Positions 1 to 10,221 of a stretch of DNA of 28,361 nucleotides are shown in pieces; the stretch's first letter is position 1, and each line of letters starts with the position of its first letter. The notes under the pieces are model-generated. The model ran no database searches, was not told the origin of the DNA, and was given only the letters and a program-made list of their open reading frames with translations. Origin of the DNA: Eubacteriales Family XIII. Incertae Sedis bacterium. Its GTDB lineage: Bacteria; Bacillota; Clostridia; Peptostreptococcales; Anaerovoracaceae. The DNA lies in NCBI GenBank assembly GCA_031276775.1, contig JAISML010000093.1, forward strand, positions 1 through 28,361, given 5' to 3'. The position numbers and the translations under genes are program-made.

Positions 1-93
1 CAAGACTTTGAGATCGTCCCAAAACGCCATGGCCGCGATCCCCGCCAGCATTATCAAGCCCGCCACCGTCAACAGTATTGTTTTTCGTTTCAT
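1..93 (-). CDS. Small membrane protein, 3' end outside window (candidate immunity protein)
   Basis: An ATG at 91-93 (minus strand) opens a frame of 31 codons that is still open at the window edge. The visible part is a basic N-terminus (MKRKT) followed by one hydrophobic segment of about 20 residues, then FWDDLKVL. This is a signal anchor or an uncleaved signal sequence. A weak purine-rich site (GGGAAG) lies just upstream. The start is only 20 nt after the stop of the giant RHS gene, so the two are very probably co-transcribed. Genes directly downstream of RHS toxins often encode the cognate immunity protein. A membrane location would suit a tip with hydrophobic segments, but that assignment is by position only. 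No family is recognised from this short stretch. Confidence 0.5.
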   Translation of the reverse strand, partial: MKRKTILLTVAGLIMLAGIAAMAFWDDLKVL

Positions 94-113
94 GTCTTCC
101 CTTTCAACCGATA

Positions 114-3100
114 TCAATAGCCGAACGCTTTGCGGGCGACGGCGAACATCGCGACGGCGGCGGCAACCGAAGCAGGATCGTCCGCGATTCCGACGCCGAA
201 CGTCAGGACGTCTTCTGCGACGGTCGCGCCAATGATGACCACGCCTCCGACGATCAAGGCGCCGCCCAGCAAATACCCCGAAATATCCCGCTGCGGCGCA
301 TCGGATGCATCTGCGGGCACGGGCGCGGGTGCGGGCACGTCTCCGAGGACGATGCCGGGGTTGCCCTGCTTGTGTTGATTCTCTCCGGACATTTGAAAGC
401 CCAATGTGCTCGACACGGAATTCTGTCCATAGTTTGCGGTAATGCTGTATTCCGCGCTGTATGTTTTATTTAAAATCCCATACCCCAAATAGGCACTTGA
501 GAAAGAATTGCCGTATTCCCCACTCCCGGATACTCCTACTGTACCGCCAGGAAGCGAAATACTTGTCTTAATCGAACCAACTCCCGTGGATGTCGTAAAG
601 GAATCGAAAGCGAGCCTGTGACGGGAAAGGGTCGTGTTTACGGTCGTGCCGCTGTAGTTCTCGCCGAAAGACGACGAAGTTTGGTAATACAGATATCCGC
701 CGCCGGCGATCGGAACTCTGATGTCAGGTTGGATGCCGAGATCCGGAGCGTAGGGGAGGGCATTCGACAAATACCTGTTCAGCAGACGCGCAACGTAATC
801 GAGCAAATTCTTCTTTTGGGATTCCGACATGTTTTTGAGTGTTTCTTCGTTGATTGATTCTCCGGTGACGCGCTCGATGTATTCATCTATCTTTTTTCCT
901 ATGTCTTCCCCTATCGTTTGCGACAGTGTGTCCTCGATCCACGTCTGGTACTGCGCTTTCTTGTTCTCCCGCACTTCCGAGATGCGGGCGTTGACGCTCG
1001 TCTTCGCCGCGTTGACGTTGGCGGAGAAAGATGCGACGGCGGCATTCGTGAGGGCTCCGGGGGCGCATCCGTAGGTCGCGCCGACCGAGCGCGCGGTTGC
1101 GGCGCCCGCGTTGATGTAGTAATTGGCGGTCGCCTGCGAGATGCCCGCAATGGCGTTGATCGCTTCCGCGGACGTGTAATCCGTGCCGCTTGCCCGCGAT
1201 AGCGCCGAAGAAAAGGCGGCGTTCGCTTTGTTTTGGGCATTTTGCAACGTGCGACCCACATAAAAGTTATAGATCTCGTTGATGCCGCCCATCGCTTCCA
1301 TTTGGCGCTCGTAGGCGTTGTTTGAAACGGCGTGCCCGGACGGATCCGCGTTGTTGATCGGATCGGACTCCGCGAAGGCGTATCTGTTTTGGGAATTGAT
1401 CGAAGCGAGACTGCCGAGCGCCGTGTCCTTCGTGAGGAAGCTTGCGGCGTCGGGCGCGTAGTAGCGGGCGCGCAGATAGGTGAGGGCGGTGACGGGATTG
1501 TACTCTTCGGCATTGTGCGCCCAAATGAGTTCGTCCCCCTCCGCGCCGGCAGTGACGGTTCCGAACGGATCGTAGGCATAGCTCTTCGTGAGCGCCGGCT
1601 CCGCCGACGCGGCGAAGCTCGTGTACACCTGCGCGACCGAACCGCGCCCGTCAAAGAGATAAGTGTCCGCGTCCCCCGAGCCTTTCACCGCCATGATGCG
1701 CTCGTTGCCGTAGATGTACGCGGCGGTGACCTCGGCCCGCTTGCCGTAGGTCATCGCGACCTGCGCGTTTTCGTAGGAGACGTCGTTCACGTAGTACGTG
1801 AGTTCGTAGTCGAAGCGCGTCGCCGGCTCGGCGTTCGAGGGGATGATGACGGAGGCGGCGCCGACCGGCGCGGCCTCCTCCGGGGAGGGCGGCGCTTCTT
1901 TCGGGTGCGTCACATCGCGAATGTCCGCTTCCGTCAGTCCCGCCGCGATGAGGGCGGCGAGGTCGTCCGCGCCGAATTCGCCGCCCGCGTCATACCGTCC
2001 CGGGGACAAAAGGTACGCAAACGCTCCGTTCCACGCTTCCTGCGCGCGGGGAGCCGCCGCCATGTCGGGCGCGCAGGCGAACGTGCTCAGGCAAAGTCCG
2101 AATCCGTAGAGGAAAGGCCGATGAGAGAATGCGCGCTCTTCGGGCGTCGGCGTCGTGCCGAGGGAAGCGGGCGAAGAGAGGGCGAGATCGCTTCGCGCGT
2201 CCGAACGGCTTTCTTCCGCGCCGGATCCGGCATCCTCGGCGGGCAGGGAGGTGACGGTGCGATGCACCTGAAAGACGCGGTTTCCGTCCCCGTCGTAAGT
2301 CGCCGCCATGAGAAGCGCGCCGCCCTCGCGCACGGCTTTCAGACGGTTCTCCGCGTCGTAGGCGTATTCGGTGAGGACGGCGGGACGTCCCGCTCCCCCG
2401 TCTGTCTTTGCGATCAGATTTCCGTCCCCGTCCCAGGTATAGCGCGTGATTTCTCCGCTCTTCCCGTCGGTTCGCTCCGCGATCCGCCCGTCCGCGTCAT
2501 AGGTGCAGACGATCTCGCCGCCATCCTCCGAAGTGATGTGCGCGACGCGGCTTCCAAGCAAGTCATAGGAGTATTCCGTCTTTGACCGCACGCCGCCGGC
2601 TTCCTCGACACAGCTTTCCAATTGACCCGCCGCGTCATAGGCATAGGCGCGCAGGGTGCGCGCCTGCGGTTCCGTTCCGTCCGCGGGCATTTGCGCGACG
2701 GACTCCGAGACGATCCGCCCCTCCGCGTCGTACGTGTAGTCGAAGGACGAAAGCACGGCGCCGCCGCGCTTGTTCACAAGCCGCGTCAACCGGTTCAGGG
2801 CGTCGTAGACGCAGATCGAAGAGGTTCCGTCCGGTCGCGCGCAGGAGACGACGTTTCCCTGCGCGTCGTAGGCGTATGCCGTATCTCCCGAACCCGAGTC
2901 GCGAACGCGGAGAATCCGATCCCCGAGATCGTAATCGTAGGAAACCGTTCGCCCGTCGGGATAACCCACCTCGCTCATGCGTCCGTATGCGTCGTAGGCG
3001 TAGGAGAGGGCGCGTCCGTCCGCCTGCGTCACAGAAGCGAGCCGACCCGCCGCATCGTACCCGTAAGAACTGCGTCCCGTCGCGTCGTTCATGAAAAGAC

Positions 3101-6100
3101 GCCTGCCCGCACTGTCGTAGGCGTAGGCGACGGACGTCCCGTCCTCGTCGTAATGCTTTTCGATCAGCCGACCGAGCTTGTCATAGTCGTAATCCGTGCG
3201 CGCGCCTTCGGGCGAAACGGCCGAGGTGAGGAGCGAAGCCGTGTCGTACGTGAAGCGCTCGACCGCTCCGGACGGCGAGGCGACGGACGTGAGGTTGCCG
3301 TGCGCATCGTAGGTGTAGGACTGCGTCGCTTCTCCGTCGCCCATGCCGGCCAAGGCGCGCGCGCCTGCGGTTCGCTCGTCCGAAAATCGGGCTTTTGTGA
3401 CGTTCCCCATCGCATCATAAGCGTATTCGACCGTCCGCCCCAAGGGATCCGTGACCTTGACCGGATTGCCCGCAAGGTCGTACAGGTACGAGGACGTGTT
3501 TCCCGTCGCGTCGGTTTCGGACGCGAGAATGCCGTCTGTGTCGTAAGTGCGGGTGCGGACGGCGCCGAGCGCGTCGCGCGTCTCCGTAAGCCGCCCCGTG
3601 CGGTCGTAGCTTACCTGCGTCACATTCCCGTTTTTGTCCCGCCGGGCGATCGGCAGGTTCGTCTTGCCATAGGTGTACGTCTCATCGTTGCCGAGCGCGT
3701 CCGTGTATGTGACCGGATTGCCCGCAGCGTCGAAAGCGCGGCGTTCCGTCTTTTCGCCCTGCACAATGCCCGTGACGCGCCCGGCTCCGTCGTACTCGAA
3801 CGAGATCGGCAACGTCGTCCCGTCCGTTTCCGTGACGAGCCGATCCAGCGCGTCGTAGGCATAGGCGTAGGTTGCGCCGCCCGGCAGGTTCGAGCGGATG
3901 AGATTGCCCGCTTTGTCGTAAACATGGGTCGTCACGCCGCCGAGCGCGTCCTCCTCCCGCGTGACGCGGTGCGCGGCGTCGTAGGCAAACTTCGTCCGTG
4001 CGCCTTTCTCGTCGGTTTGGGATGCGACATTCCCCGCCCGATCGTAGGAGAAAGTGACGGAGCGGCCTGCGGAGTCCGAGGCCTTTGTGACGCGTCCGAT
4101 CGCATCGTATTCGTATTGCCCGATCAGCCCGCTCGGCAGTTCGGTCCCAAGCAATCTGCCCGACGGGGAATAGGTGTGCGCCGTGACGTTTCCGAGCGCG
4201 TCGGCGACGGACGTGACATTCGAGTGCGCGTCATGGGTTTGCGCCGTGACGGCGCCGCGCGGGCTTGTCGTCTTTTCCAAACGGTTCCGCGCGTCGTAGG
4301 CATAAGTCGTGACGTTTCCGAGCGGATCCTTCTCCCGCAGGAGATTTTCGCAGAGGTCGTAGACATATTCCCAAACGGCGCCGGCGGCGTCCGTGCGCTT
4401 CACGAGATTGCCCGACAAATCATAGCCGTAGTTTGCGGTGTTGTTGCGCCCGTCCGTCTCGGACAGGAGTCTGCCCGTTTTGTCGTAGGACGCGCGCGTC
4501 TCGTTCCCTGCTTCGTCCGTCAGACGCAGGACGTTGCCCGTCCTGTCGCGTTCGTACGTCCGCACTCCGCCCGCCGCGTCGATCGCTTTCACAAGATTTC
4601 CCGTCTTGTCGTATTCGTACCTCGTCGCGCGGCCGAGCGCGTCCGTTTCGGAGACGAGGTTTCCGGCAAGATCGTACGCGCAGGCGACGTCTTCGCCCGC
4701 GCTTGTCCGCGTGCGCGTCGTACGCCCGAGCAAATCATATTCAAAGACGGTCTTGTCGCCGTTGAAATCGACGGAAGAAATGAGGTTGCCCCGCGTGTCG
4801 TACGCAAAGGTCGCGACGCGTGAGAGGGCGTCGGTCTGTGTGAGCGCGCGTCCGTACGCATCGTAAGTGTATGTCATGTCGAGACCGTCATTGTCCCGGG
4901 TGCGGATGAGATTGCCCCGCGCATCGTATTCGTACTCCGTGACAAGACCCGCGTCGTCGGATTTCTCTGCGATGCGCCCCGCCGCGTCGTATTCGAAGCG
5001 CGTCCGCGTCCCGTCCGCCGAAACGATCTCCGTCACACGGCCGAGCGCGTCATAGACGAAGCGCGAAGCGTTCCCGCGCGCATCGGTCACGGCGATCACA
5101 CGGTTCAGTTCATCGTAGTCGTAAGCGGTTTTTTCCGAGCGCGCGCCGGTATGCAGGACAAGGGATCCGTTTCCGTCGTAGGCGTAGGTGATCGTCCCGC
5201 CCTCCGCGTCCACGACGGCGGCGAGATTGCCTGCGGGATCATGACGGTAAGAGGTCTCATTTCCCTCGGCGTCGATCACCGACGTGAGATTGCCTTTTTT
5301 GTCGTAGGCGTATCGCTCGTCGGCGCCGTCCGGTCGCTCGATTCGGACGACGTTGCCCGCCGCATCGTAAAACAGAAGCGTCGTGAGATCCCCCGGCGCG
5401 GTGACGGAGACAGGGCGCCCAACCGCATCGTAGGCGAAGCGCGTCTCCCGACCGAGCGCGTCCGTCCCGCGCGTGACGTTTCCGTTCGCGTCGTACGCAA
5501 AGTGCGTTTCCCCGCCCGCGTCGTCCGCTTCGTCCGTCAGCCGGCCCGCCGCGTCGTACGTGTATGCGACGGTCGGGTTCGCTCTGTCCGTTTCCTCCCA
5601 AAGGCGACCCCGCGCGTCGTAGACGCAGCGGCGCGCGGTTCCGTCCGGACGTTCCTCCGAGAGAACGCGCCCCGCCGGATCGTATGAGAAGCGCCGTTCG
5701 CCTTCGGGGGAAACGATGAGGACGGGTTCGTCGAGCGCGCCTTCGTATGTGTAAGCGGTTTCGTTCCCTGCCTCGTCGATCGTGAGAACCGGTCGATCCG
5801 CGTCGTCGTAAACGCTCCGCCGAAGACCGCCTTTCGCGTCGCGCACGATCCGGACGTTCCCGCGTTCGTCGTAGGTATACCGGGTCGCGTTTCCCTCCGA
5901 ATCCGTTTCCGAGGTCTTGTTTCCGAGCGCGTCGTAGGTGTACGAAACGGATATGCCGCCGGGCGCCGTCGCATTCGTCAGCCGGTTTGCGTCGTCGTAG
6001 GCGTACCGGGACGTCGTGCCGTTTTCGTCCGTGACGGAGACGCAGTTTCCAGCTTCGTCGTATTCATAGGTTACGGCAATGTCCCCCGCCGTCACGGTTC

Positions 6101-9100
6101 CGATCTTCCTGCCGCCCGGGGAGTAGCTTGTCCTGCGTTCGACTCCCGTCGCGTCCCGCTCGGCGACGAGCCGTCCCATCGCGTCGTACCAATAGGATTC
6201 GGCATTGCCGAGCGGATCGATCCGGGTCATCGCATCGGAGCCGTCGTATTGGAAGAGGGTTGTTGCGCCCGTCCCGTCGGTGAGCGAGGTCACGCGACCG
6301 TACGCGTCGTAGGTGTGGGACAGGAACGTTTGATCCGGATAAGTGACGCGCAGGAGATTGCCCGCCGCGTCATAAACATGTTCCGTCTCCGCTCCGTCGA
6401 AGTCGCGGACGCGCACGGGGAGGGCGAGGTCGCCGTATTCGATCCGGCTGAAACTGCCGTCCGAGCGCGTGAGTCCGGTGAGGTTGCCCGCCGCGTCGTA
6501 TTCGTAAAGGGTCTGTCGCCCGATCCCGTCGGTCGCGCTGCGCAGTCTGCCTTGCGTGTCATGGGATTTGTATTCGGTCACGCCGCCGCGCGTGATCGAT
6601 TCGGTTTGGTACAGCGCGTCGTATCGGTAGACGGTCACGGCGCCCGATGCGTCGGTAAGCGTGGTCGCTCCGGGCACGTAGCTCACGCTCGACACGCCGC
6701 CGAGCGCGTCCGTCTGCCCGACAATGCGACCTTCCGCGTCATAGACGTTTTGCACCGCGCGCCGGCCGTTTCCGTCATACCATGCGGACATCTGCCCCTG
6801 CGCGTTGTATTCGTAGCGCGTCACGGCGCCGTCGGCGTCGGTGCGCGTTCTCAGAAAACCCTGCTCGTCGTAGGTGTAGCCGAGATTTGCCCCGTTCGGC
6901 AACGTGACGTTCGTGATGTGTCCGTATTCGTCGGTGGTCACGGCGTAGACGCGGCCGGCCTGCGTTGTGACGGCTTGCATGTGAAAGTCCGCGTCGTAGG
7001 CGACGGTGACGGCAAGCCCTTTCGCGTCGGAGATGCGCGTCAAAAGCCCGTAGGAATCGAAGATCAGTCTCGTGCCGTCCCCTTTTTCAATCGTGTAGGT
7101 CACCGCATGCGGGTCGGCGTCGGGCTGCTTCGTGAACGTCAGGTTGTAACCGGCGGGAGCCGTCCATCCGCCCTCCGCGCGATCGAACACGAGATGCCGT
7201 CCGTCTTCCGCGATGTAGATCATGCCGCCGTCTTCTCCGCCCGTGAGCGTCTGTTGGAAAGCGGTCGTCCATCCGCGCCCGAACGGACCCGCGCTTTGCG
7301 GCGCGAGCGCGTTGTAGGAACGGGTCCACTCAAAGGGTACGCCGTATTCGTGGCTGACGGCGTCGGTCTGTTCCAAATAGAAGTTGCCGGTGTTCATGTT
7401 GACCGGCTCCATGTCGAATTCCGAAACTTGGCTTCGACCCATGTTGGCGTAGATGAGCGCGCGTTTGTGCGCCAAATCCGGATTTTCGGGGCGCGTGTAG
7501 GGAATGGTTGCGTTCGCGTTCGGATTGCGGATGAAAAACGTGTTGCCCGGCATGGCGAGATCGTCTCCGATGCGGTTGTCGCGCGCGATCGTGTCGCGGG
7601 AAACGCCGTAGTAAGCCGCCACGTAAGGCAGGGTGTCCTGTCTCTGAAATTGATACGCGATGAACGTGTCGGAGAGCCCGACGGGCGTCTGTTCGGCGAC
7701 GCCGCCGGGGTTTGCCCACACGTCGTGCACGCGCGTGCCCTGTGCGGACATTTGATACAGCGTGTCCAAAGAAAATGCGGAACCGAACATGAGCCCCGTC
7801 TGCCAATTCGACTCGTACAGTCCGTTGTAACCGAGCGTGAATTCAAGCAGACCCTCAAAGGATCCGGAATCGGGGTAGTCCGGCTCGTATTCGGCTTTCG
7901 CGTAAGTTCCGCTCCCGACGGGAGTGAGCGCGTCGCCGTTTTTCAGGTTCATCGCGTAATCGATTTGGAGCGCCGGACGCGCAAGACCGTCGGCGAACAG
8001 CCCGACAAAGTTTTGAATGCCGCCGGCGTTCTTGTATGTGAGCGGGCGCAGATTGATGTTGGGCGCATTCAGAGCCAAGTTCTCGTCGACGGGCTTTGGC
8101 ACCGTCCAGGAAAGATCGATGTAGAGCGCCGCTTGCGCATGTTCGTTTCCGGTGCCCGAAAAGCAAATGGCGGGTTGGCTCTCGTCCTGCGGCGTGAACA
8201 TGATGCCGCGATTGGAGGCGGGATCGTTTTTCCACACCTTGAATGCTTCCGTGATATCGAAGTGCATCCACGCCTTGCCTGCGGGAACGGTCTCGCCGTC
8301 AAGCCATGTGAGGCCGGCGCCGCGCGGACGATTGTTCCATGTGCGTCTTCCGTTGCCACCCCAATCCGCGGCGATCATCTTCGCGTCCACGACGCGACCC
8401 GTCGCGCCCGATTCTTCGGCGTATTTGTACGCGGAAAGCGTTGCGGACAGGATCGATCGCTCGGGCAGATCCGCGATGTACGGCGCGATGTCGTTGATCC
8501 TGACGTAAGACCAGGACTCGCCGTACACAATGTCCTCGACCCCGACGAGATTGCCCTTTTCAAGCCCCACATAAAGATACGATACGCTGTGTTCCATGTT
8601 CGGACCCGACGCGTTCCCCGAGAATGCCTGCACGGTTCCCTGCGTCAGGTTGTCGCCGCTGAGGGCATGGGAGGGATCGATGACGACGGGATAAGCGCGT
8701 TCGGGCGCCGCAAGCCAAGCGGCGTCGGGAACGATCCGCATCACGGGCGCGCCGCCGGAGGCGTCGAGTTCGAGAGAGATGTCTGCGGAGAATTTGCCGG
8801 AGGCGTCCGTCATCAGAGGCGCGTCGATGACGAAAACGGGTTGCGCGTCCGGATCGGCTTCCGCGCTTTCGGCGAAGCCCTTGATCCGGTTGTCTTCCAG
8901 GACGAACGTGACATCCGGGGACGAAAGCGCGTAGTCGAAAGAACGATTCGCAACCGGCCGGTTCAAAATGATGTCCTCTTTGACCTCCGCGCCGTGTACG
9001 CGGTATTGAAGATCCGTGCCCGGCGCGACGTCGTTGTAATACACGGCGTTGTCCCGGACGACCGCGCCGCCGAGCGTGCCGAACAGGGGCGTGACGGTCA

Positions 9101-10208
9101 ATGTGCAACCGTCCTTTTCAAACGAGACGCCCTCGCCCTCGCGCGGCAGGGCGACGCCGTAGGCGTTCGCCTTGTTCGTGAATCCGTCTTCGGCGAAAAC
9201 GAGAGTGTTGTCGATGTCGCGCTCGTTTCCCGTTTCGTCCGTGTACGTGAGCGGCTCGTTTTGGATGCGGGTGGTGTATGTGCCGTCGGCGTTCAGATAC
9301 GTGCGCGAATAACGATCGTGCGTCGTTTCCCGGATCGCCCCTTCGGGCTTGTCCTGCCCGCCTTCCGGCGCGGGCGCTTTCAGCGGCGAAGCGATTTGTT
9401 CGGAAAGAATTTCCGCTTCCTCATAGGTATTCGCCGCGTCTTCCGCGATCTCCCACGATCCCGCAGATGCAGCTTCTTCGTCTGCGGCATGGACGGAAAA
9501 CGCGTCGCCTGCGGCATGCGCCGGGAGCGCGGACGCCGATCCGAACAGCAGAGCGCAGACGAGCGCGACGCAGATGAGCCGGTAAGAAAGCCGCGCATGG
9601 GAAAGGATGGGAAGGCAGAGCGCCGGCTCCGCACAGGCGCGCGCCCGCGCGGATGTGGAAGCCTTTCGTCCTATTCCGCCGCCGTCCGCGCGCGTCCCGC
9701 CCGCCCGATAGAGACGGCGGATCAGATAGAGCGCGACCGCGCCGAGCGCGGCAAGCAGGGCGTATTCGAGCGCTTCGATCGGAAGCTCCCGCGGCGCGGG
9801 CGAAAAACGATCAAACACAAAAGACACAAGCCGACCCGCCGCCGTAAGGGCGACCACCCGGATCAGGACTTTTGGCCAGAATGCTTTGACTGTGCGCCGC
9901 GCCCGCGCAAACCGCTCCCTTGCGTTCGCGCCCGCCTCACTTCCGAGACCGATGAACGCGACGTGGAAGAAGACGCTCGCGGAGGCGACGGACAGGATGT
10001 ACGCGGCAACGCTTGCGGTTGCGCGAATCCGCTCCTCCGACCACCCTCCGCCGGGGAAATGCGCCAAGAGATCCGTCAGCAAACCCACGCCCATCGCGGA
10101 GACCGCCGCGAGGGCAAGCAGGATGCCGATCGCCTGCGCCCACACCGAAACGATGCGTCCCGCCCGCGCGAGTTGCCTTGCCAAGCCTGCGTTTGCTCCG
10201 CGCATCAT
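114..10208 (-). CDS. Giant DNRLRE/DUF6531/RHS (YD-repeat) protein with N-terminal membrane bundle
   Basis: A 3364-residue RHS-family protein, probably a surface-exposed polymorphic toxin or adhesion shell. The start at 10208 follows GGAGG by 5 nt (a second ATG is at 10205) and lies 13 nt after the MORN gene's stop; the longer upstream frame would overlap that gene. Domains: four hydrophobic helices (about 20-47, 64-88, 113-133, 147-164); a fifth signal-like segment (about 210-228) ending in SALPAHA; a beta-rich region; a DNRLRE domain (about 515-705); a LysM-like stretch (about 855-900, YVAAYYGVSRDTIARDN); DUF6531 (about 935-990, with WTRSYN and GPFGRGW); YD repeats of about 21 residues to about 2645; and an RHS core (about 2850-2960, with YLRARYYAP and DPSG). 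The tip (about 2960-3364) is helical, then Ser/Thr/Gly-rich, then hydrophobic (SGYLLGGALIVGGVVIIGAT). RHS shells usually enclose a C-terminal effector; the tip's activity is unknown, and membrane action is an inference. The family call is firm. Confidence 0.95.
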   Translation of the reverse strand: MMRGANAGLARQLARAGRIVSVWAQAIGILLALAAVSAMGVGLLTDLLAHFPGGGWSEERIRATASVAAYILSVASASVFFHVAFIGLGSEAGANARERFARARRTVKAFWPKVLIRVVALTAAGRLVSFVFDRFSPAPRELPIEALEYALLAALGAVALYLIRRLYRAGGTRADGGGIGRKASTSARARACAEPALCLPILSHARLSYRLICVALVCALLFGSASALPAHAAGDAFSVHAADEEAASAGSWEIAEDAANTYEEAEILSEQIASPLKAPAPEGGQDKPEGAIRETTHDRYSRTYLNADGTYTTRIQNEPLTYTDETGNERDIDNTLVFAEDGFTNKANAYGVALPREGEGVSFEKDGCTLTVTPLFGTLGGAVVRDNAVYYNDVAPGTDLQYRVHGAEVKEDIILNRPVANRSFDYALSSPDVTFVLEDNRIKGFAESAEADPDAQPVFVIDAPLMTDASGKFSADISLELDASGGAPVMRIVPDAAWLAAPERAYPVVIDPSHALSGDNLTQGTVQAFSGNASGPNMEHSVSYLYVGLEKGNLVGVEDIVYGESWSYVRINDIAPYIADLPERSILSATLSAYKYAEESGATGRVVDAKMIAADWGGNGRRTWNNRPRGAGLTWLDGETVPAGKAWMHFDITEAFKVWKNDPASNRGIMFTPQDESQPAICFSGTGNEHAQAALYIDLSWTVPKPVDENLALNAPNINLRPLTYKNAGGIQNFVGLFADGLARPALQIDYAMNLKNGDALTPVGSGTYAKAEYEPDYPDSGSFEGLLEFTLGYNGLYESNWQTGLMFGSAFSLDTLYQMSAQGTRVHDVWANPGGVAEQTPVGLSDTFIAYQFQRQDTLPYVAAYYGVSRDTIARDNRIGDDLAMPGNTFFIRNPNANATIPYTRPENPDLAHKRALIYANMGRSQVSEFDMEPVNMNTGNFYLEQTDAVSHEYGVPFEWTRSYNALAPQSAGPFGRGWTTAFQQTLTGGEDGGMIYIAEDGRHLVFDRAEGGWTAPAGYNLTFTKQPDADPHAVTYTIEKGDGTRLIFDSYGLLTRISDAKGLAVTVAYDADFHMQAVTTQAGRVYAVTTDEYGHITNVTLPNGANLGYTYDEQGFLRTRTDADGAVTRYEYNAQGQMSAWYDGNGRRAVQNVYDAEGRIVGQTDALGGVSSVSYVPGATTLTDASGAVTVYRYDALYQTESITRGGVTEYKSHDTQGRLRSATDGIGRQTLYEYDAAGNLTGLTRSDGSFSRIEYGDLALPVRVRDFDGAETEHVYDAAGNLLRVTYPDQTFLSHTYDAYGRVTSLTDGTGATTLFQYDGSDAMTRIDPLGNAESYWYDAMGRLVAERDATGVERRTSYSPGGRKIGTVTAGDIAVTYEYDEAGNCVSVTDENGTTSRYAYDDANRLTNATAPGGISVSYTYDALGNKTSETDSEGNATRYTYDERGNVRIVRDAKGGLRRSVYDDADRPVLTIDEAGNETAYTYEGALDEPVLIVSPEGERRFSYDPAGRVLSEERPDGTARRCVYDARGRLWEETDRANPTVAYTYDAAGRLTDEADDAGGETHFAYDANGNVTRGTDALGRETRFAYDAVGRPVSVTAPGDLTTLLFYDAAGNVVRIERPDGADERYAYDKKGNLTSVIDAEGNETSYRHDPAGNLAAVVDAEGGTITYAYDGNGSLVLHTGARSEKTAYDYDELNRVIAVTDARGNASRFVYDALGRVTEIVSADGTRTRFEYDAAGRIAEKSDDAGLVTEYEYDARGNLIRTRDNDGLDMTYTYDAYGRALTQTDALSRVATFAYDTRGNLISSVDFNGDKTVFEYDLLGRTTRTRTSAGEDVACAYDLAGNLVSETDALGRATRYEYDKTGNLVKAIDAAGGVRTYERDRTGNVLRLTDEAGNETRASYDKTGRLLSETDGRNNTANYGYDLSGNLVKRTDAAGAVWEYVYDLCENLLREKDPLGNVTTYAYDARNRLEKTTSPRGAVTAQTHDAHSNVTSVADALGNVTAHTYSPSGRLLGTELPSGLIGQYEYDAIGRVTKASDSAGRSVTFSYDRAGNVASQTDEKGARTKFAYDAAHRVTREEDALGGVTTHVYDKAGNLIRSNLPGGATYAYAYDALDRLVTETDGTTLPISFEYDGAGRVTGIVQGEKTERRAFDAAGNPVTYTDALGNDETYTYGKTNLPIARRDKNGNVTQVSYDRTGRLTETRDALGAVRTRTYDTDGILASETDATGNTSSYLYDLAGNPVKVTDPLGRTVEYAYDAMGNVTKARFSDERTAGARALAGMGDGEATQSYTYDAHGNLTSVASPSGAVERFTYDTASLLTSAVSPEGARTDYDYDKLGRLIEKHYDEDGTSVAYAYDSAGRRLFMNDATGRSSYGYDAAGRLASVTQADGRALSYAYDAYGRMSEVGYPDGRTVSYDYDLGDRILRVRDSGSGDTAYAYDAQGNVVSCARPDGTSSICVYDALNRLTRLVNKRGGAVLSSFDYTYDAEGRIVSESVAQMPADGTEPQARTLRAYAYDAAGQLESCVEEAGGVRSKTEYSYDLLGSRVAHITSEDGGEIVCTYDADGRIAERTDGKSGEITRYTWDGDGNLIAKTDGGAGRPAVLTEYAYDAENRLKAVREGGALLMAATYDGDGNRVFQVHRTVTSLPAEDAGSGAEESRSDARSDLALSSPASLGTTPTPEERAFSHRPFLYGFGLCLSTFACAPDMAAAPRAQEAWNGAFAYLLSPGRYDAGGEFGADDLAALIAAGLTEADIRDVTHPKEAPPSPEEAAPVGAASVIIPSNAEPATRFDYELTYYVNDVSYENAQVAMTYGKRAEVTAAYIYGNERIMAVKGSGDADTYLFDGRGSVAQVYTSFAASAEPALTKSYAYDPFGTVTAGAEGDELIWAHNAEEYNPVTALTYLRARYYAPDAASFLTKDTALGSLASINSQNRYAFAESDPINNADPSGHAVSNNAYERQMEAMGGINEIYNFYVGRTLQNAQNKANAAFSSALSRASGTDYTSAEAINAIAGISQATANYYINAGAATARSVGATYGCAPGALTNAAVASFSANVNAAKTSVNARISEVRENKKAQYQTWIEDTLSQTIGEDIGKKIDEYIERVTGESINEETLKNMSESQKKNLLDYVARLLNRYLSNALPYAPDLGIQPDIRVPIAGGGYLYYQTSSSFGENYSGTTVNTTLSRHRLAFDSFTTSTGVGSIKTSISLPGGTVGVSGSGEYGNSFSSAYLGYGILNKTYSAEYSITANYGQNSVSSTLGFQMSGENQHKQGNPGIVLGDVPAPAPVPADASDAPQRDISGYLLGGALIVGGVVIIGATVAEDVLTFGVGIADDPASVAAAVAMFAVARKAFGY
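2270..7005 (-). repeat. YD-repeat coding array inside the RHS gene
   Basis: Tandem coding repeats with a period of about 63 nt (21 residues) run almost unbroken. Each unit is a variant of YDAxGNLxxxTDAxGxxTxY. On the plus strand they appear as recurring cgtcgtaggcgta-like words. At this spacing the stretch would hold roughly 70 or more units; this is an estimate from length, not a count. YD repeats form the spiral beta-sheet cocoon of RHS/Tc-type proteins. The array also produces long antisense open frames that are not genes. Confidence 0.9.
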
Positions 10209-10221
10209 CCCCGCCTCCAAA

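Noticed and set aside
883..1654. Arg/Pro-rich frames on the minus strand within the RHS tip
   Set aside because: They are alternative frames of the RHS gene with biased composition and no ribosome binding site.
2622..4823. 733-codon open frame on the plus strand
   Set aside because: Antisense shadow of the YD-repeat array, with a repetitive R/V-rich translation that mirrors the repeat period.
2270..7005. CRISPR-like or satellite repeat array
   Set aside because: The regular 63-nt period is coding, in frame and divergent between units; there are no constant repeats with unique spacers and no cas genes.
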